In this document: in pieces, positions 5,215 through 7,819 of the stretch
Position numbering within the stretch: position 1 is the stretch's first letter
How the letters are laid out: each line of letters starts with the position of its first letter
Assembly: GCA_035252015.1 (NCBI GenBank)
Contig: DATFDP010000074.1
Coordinates: 1-7,819 of the forward strand
Reading direction: 5' to 3'
From: JAICWP01 sp035252015
Lineage (GTDB): Bacteria; Acidobacteriota; Terriglobia; Terriglobales; Acidobacteriaceae
Length of the DNA stretch: 7,819 nucleotides
Position numbers and translations under genes: made by a program
Notes under the pieces: generated by a model
What the model was told of the DNA's origin: nothing
The model's database searches: none
What the model saw: the letters and a program-made list of their open reading frames with translations, nothing else

Positions 5215-7819
5215 GAAAACAGATTTTAATCCGGCTGTTGTGCCTGCTGTGCCTGGTTGGCGTGTGCCTGGTTGGCGCGGCCTATGCCCAGAACACGGCC
5301 ACGCTCACCGCCCAGGAAGCCCTGTTCCCCGCTGTCGCCAATAACCGGGGCACGGTGAACTGGTCGCAACTGTTCGCCGCCACCGGCATTGACCGCACCA
5401 ACGAGCCGGTGACGGTGGGCATTCCTTTGCCCAACGCCTGGCAGGTGCTGGAAAGCGATACCTCCCGCGCCGTGTCTTTTACTGGAACCAACGGCATCTG
5501 GCAGACCAAGTGCGAGGCCCACTGGACCTCGGGCTACTGCAAATGGCTGCTGATTGACGCGCAACTGCCTTCGGTCACCCACGACAGCACCAATACCACG
5601 TTCACGCTTTCTACTTCGGGAACGGGGCCGACCTCAGGCCAGGCGGCGCTGGCGGTGGATTCCAACCCCGGTGCGCCCAACACCGGCACCATCACCGTGA
5701 CCACGGGCACGGGCACGGCCTTTACCATCCGCAAGGCCAGTTTCAACCTGTTCGACATTGTAACTGTGGGCGGCACTCCCCTGGTGGCTACCAATACCAG
5801 CGACGGCCTGGTGGTCAGCGGGCCGGTGTATCCGGCGACCACCTGCTCCAGCCCGGCTACGGACTGCACCACGGAGTACAAGTCCTCGCTCGATTCCGCC
5901 TCCACGGCGGTGCTTGAGCGCAACGGCCCGGCTCTGGCTATCGTGAAAGCGGACGGGGCGCTGAAAGATTCTGGCGCTCACGCCTATCTGCGCTACACCG
6001 TTCGCCTGACCTTCTACGCCGGTAAAAGCTACGTCAGCGCCCGGGTCATCCTGCGCAACGCTGATGACGCTACGGGCGCGGGCAGTTTTGCCTCTGCCTT
6101 CAAGGGCATGGCTTCCTGGGAAGCGCGGGTCAAGCTGGTATCGCTCAGCTCGCCGGTAGCCAAGTTCTCCACCGCCTCCAGCAGCGTCAGTCACAATATG
6201 CAGGCGGGCGAAGACGCCTATCTTTATCAGGCTTATTCCACCGCGTTTTACGATGGCGACGGCGAATCCAACAACTGGAAGAATCCGCCCATCACCCGCA
6301 CCTCTCTTGGTTCGGGGGCGAACGGCGATTACATCTGGGCGCAGAACGGCTGGCTGGCCAACTACGGCACCTCGGGCAGTTACACCCTTATTCCTGGCGG
6401 CAGCGGCCCCATCACCGACCATAACCACGATTGGGCGGACATTGCCGACAGTGCGGGCAAGGGCGTGCTGATGGGCGCTTATTACTCCACCGCCTACTGG
6501 CCTAAATCCTTCGGTTATTTTGGCGGGGGCACGGAAGCCCGCATTGGCATGTTCCCCAACCAAGGGCTCTACACCGGAACCTGCGCCGCTTCGCCCTGCC
6601 GCATTCCCTGGTATCAGCCCTGGCCGCAGTACAAGATTGACGACGTTTATTTCAACTTCCATGCCTCGGCCATCGCCGCGCCCGACGCCGAGTTTATGAA
6701 GTGGCAGCAGCGCCTGCTGGCCCGCGCCACGGTGGACCACTACAACTCAACCGGCGCCTTTGCCTACTCGCTGATCAGTTCGGCGGACATGGATACTTAC
6801 ACCACCGACCTGGTGAACAATGCCAACCCAGCGGGTTATCTCGGCGGTTGGCTGGCATCCAAGCACAGCATTGATTTCATGCCCGGCGTGTTCTTTATCT
6901 GGCCCTGGTCGCAGGGTTCGCAGGGCAACCAGACCGACTTCCGCGAACAGTATCTCAAGCAGTTCTGGCAGCATGGCTTTACCGGACGCTACCTGTGGGC
7001 GGAGAACTTCAACCGCTATTTGCTGGAAGAGGCCTTTCCCCGCGCCGACTTTGCCGGCGGCTGGCGCAGTCACGCTTTTACTGACGTTGATTTGCGCAGC
7101 AATCCCAGCAAGGTTTCCTCGGCCAACAATAATTTGTCGAACGGCGGCCTGGCCTACGGGGACCGTGACAACTACTGGATTGATGCCGGCAACGGCGACA
7201 TTCATGGCCACACCTACGGCATCTTTGACTGGTACCTGGCCACCGGCGACCAGACCTATCTCGACTTCATCAGGCAGGCGCAGGTAGATGCCTACCTGAA
7301 TACGGCCTCTACTTTGTACGCCCCGCCTTTTACTTCTTCCGGCGTGACCATTCCCCGGCAGTGGGGCATTCGCGCCATCCATGCCGCCCGCATGGTGGAG
7401 TTTTTTGACTCCATTGGCGACACCGCCACCGCCAACCTGGCCAAAACCTTTGGCGATAATCTGGCGGCTTTGGTCACCGGCGACGTGCAACTTTCGGGCA
7501 CCGGCGCCAATACCCACGGCACCGATACGTTGATGGGATACGCTTTGCCCATTTACGGCACCAGTCGCACCAGGGGAGAGGTGCTGCTCGATTGGGGCGG
7601 AAACTACACGGGCATCACCGCCGGCCACACCAACTACCAGACAGAGTGCAACGCTTACGAAGACGGCAACCTGGGCGGCACTTACGCCACCACCAGCAAC
7701 GTGCCCTATCAGACTTCCATGATGGTGCAGGGAGTCAAGGAACTGGCCTGGATTCGCGGGCCGTCCTGGGCGAACTACAAATTACTCCGCGACCTGGCTT
7801 ACGGCTGGGCGAAGTCTTC
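5211..7819 (+). CDS. secreted PcRGLX/YetA-like putative polysaccharide lyase (3' end outside window)
   Basis: The frame is open from the ATG at 5211, which overlaps the preceding stop as ATGA, to the window end: 869 codons without a stop. A Sec signal peptide is clear: basic start, hydrophobic core of Leu/Cys/Val, and cleavage after AYA near residue 26. The segment RTNEPVTVGIPLP (62-74), followed by WTSGYCKWLLID (105-116), matches my recollection of the N-terminal RIFT-barrel-type domain of the PcRGLX/YetA-like family, where a pVxxGvPlP strand and a WxDGSxKWxLxD strand occur. A beta-rich middle holds HNHDW (404-408) and GTEARIGMFP (440-449). The last third is helical and aromatic-rich with HGHTYGIFDWYLATGD (from 665), as in an alpha/alpha-barrel. 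Characterised relatives (PL26) act as exo-lyases on rhamnogalacturonan. The real substrate here is unknown, and catalytic residues cannot be assigned safely. Length already matches the family, so little should be missing. Confidence 0.65.
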   Translation, partial: MRKQILIRLLCLLCLVGVCLVGAAYAQNTATLTAQEALFPAVANNRGTVNWSQLFAATGIDRTNEPVTVGIPLPNAWQVLESDTSRAVSFTGTNGIWQTKCEAHWTSGYCKWLLIDAQLPSVTHDSTNTTFTLSTSGTGPTSGQAALAVDSNPGAPNTGTITVTTGTGTAFTIRKASFNLFDIVTVGGTPLVATNTSDGLVVSGPVYPATTCSSPATDCTTEYKSSLDSASTAVLERNGPALAIVKADGALKDSGAHAYLRYTVRLTFYAGKSYVSARVILRNADDATGAGSFASAFKGMASWEARVKLVSLSSPVAKFSTASSSVSHNMQAGEDAYLYQAYSTAFYDGDGESNNWKNPPITRTSLGSGANGDYIWAQNGWLANYGTSGSYTLIPGGSGPITDHNHDWADIADSAGKGVLMGAYYSTAYWPKSFGYFGGGTEARIGMFPNQGLYTGTCAASPCRIPWYQPWPQYKIDDVYFNFHASAIAAPDAEFMKWQQRLLARATVDHYNSTGAFAYSLISSADMDTYTTDLVNNANPAGYLGGWLASKHSIDFMPGVFFIWPWSQGSQGNQTDFREQYLKQFWQHGFTGRYLWAENFNRYLLEEAFPRADFAGGWRSHAFTDVDLRSNPSKVSSANNNLSNGGLAYGDRDNYWIDAGNGDIHGHTYGIFDWYLATGDQTYLDFIRQAQVDAYLNTASTLYAPPFTSSGVTIPRQWGIRAIHAARMVEFFDSIGDTATANLAKTFGDNLAALVTGDVQLSGTGANTHGTDTLMGYALPIYGTSRTRGEVLLDWGGNYTGITAGHTNYQTECNAYEDGNLGGTYATTSNVPYQTSMMVQGVKELAWIRGPSWANYKLLRDLAYGWAKS
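5248..5277 (+). repeat. perfect 15-bp tandem duplication in the signal-peptide region
   Basis: TGTGCCTGGTTGGCG occurs twice back to back (5248-5262 and 5263-5277). In protein it doubles a five-residue hydrophobic unit (CLVGV then CLVGA) in the core of the signal peptide of the lyase-like protein. It keeps the frame and looks like a recent slippage duplication. Confidence 0.9.

Noticed and set aside
5634..7628. Long antisense open frames (368 aa at 5634-6740 and 293 aa at 6747-7628) opposite the lyase-like gene
   Set aside because: Their products are Gly/Ala/Val/Arg-rich without domain character. They mirror the C-ending codon bias of the + strand gene, which has a signal peptide and coherent fold-like motifs.

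Overview
The window is GC-rich bacterial chromosome or prophage-like DNA, with all seven supported genes on the + strand. The best lineage guess is Acidobacteriota (Terriglobia-like). This rests on recalled resemblance of the zinc-ribbon protein and the sigma-region-4-like protein to small proteins common in that phylum, and on a GGGTGGG-type palindrome that I also associate with acidobacterial genomes. No database search was possible. There is no rRNA, tRNA, CRISPR array, transposase or integrase.

Left part (1-2424). A good sigma70-type promoter (TTGACC, 16 nt, TATAGT) precedes five short genes: an 80-aa hypothetical protein, a 116-aa zinc-ribbon protein, a 158-aa protein with a sigma-70 region-4-like helix-turn-helix, a 118-aa charged hypothetical protein and a 172-aa dual-specificity-type protein phosphatase with an intact HCx5R loop. 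The zinc-ribbon and sigma-like genes overlap by 14 nt and are probably translated together. Hairpins lie between gene 1 and gene 2 (398-442) and between gene 3 and gene 4 (1290-1334). A strong Rho-independent terminator (2391-2424) closes this unit.

Right part (2581-7819). Two large genes overlap by ATGA and are probably translationally coupled. The first encodes an 877-aa protein with a Sec signal peptide, phage tail-fibre-type segments, paired-cysteine modules, two chitobiase/hexosaminidase C-terminal-like domains, a seven-glycine linker and a cysteine-containing C-terminal domain. The second runs off the window after 869 codons. It encodes a secreted protein resembling the PcRGLX/YetA-like (PL26-type) exo-rhamnogalacturonan lyase family.

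Working model (inference): the left unit is a small regulatory/signalling cluster, and the right unit exports a fibre-like adhesin together with a polysaccharide-degrading enzyme. The unusual point is that tail-fibre architecture is carried on a Sec-exported protein and coupled to a secreted glycan-active enzyme. This could be a domesticated phage fibre or a polysaccharide-foraging pair. Whether the left and right units work together is unknown. The terminator argues for separate transcripts, and no clear promoter was found for the right unit.
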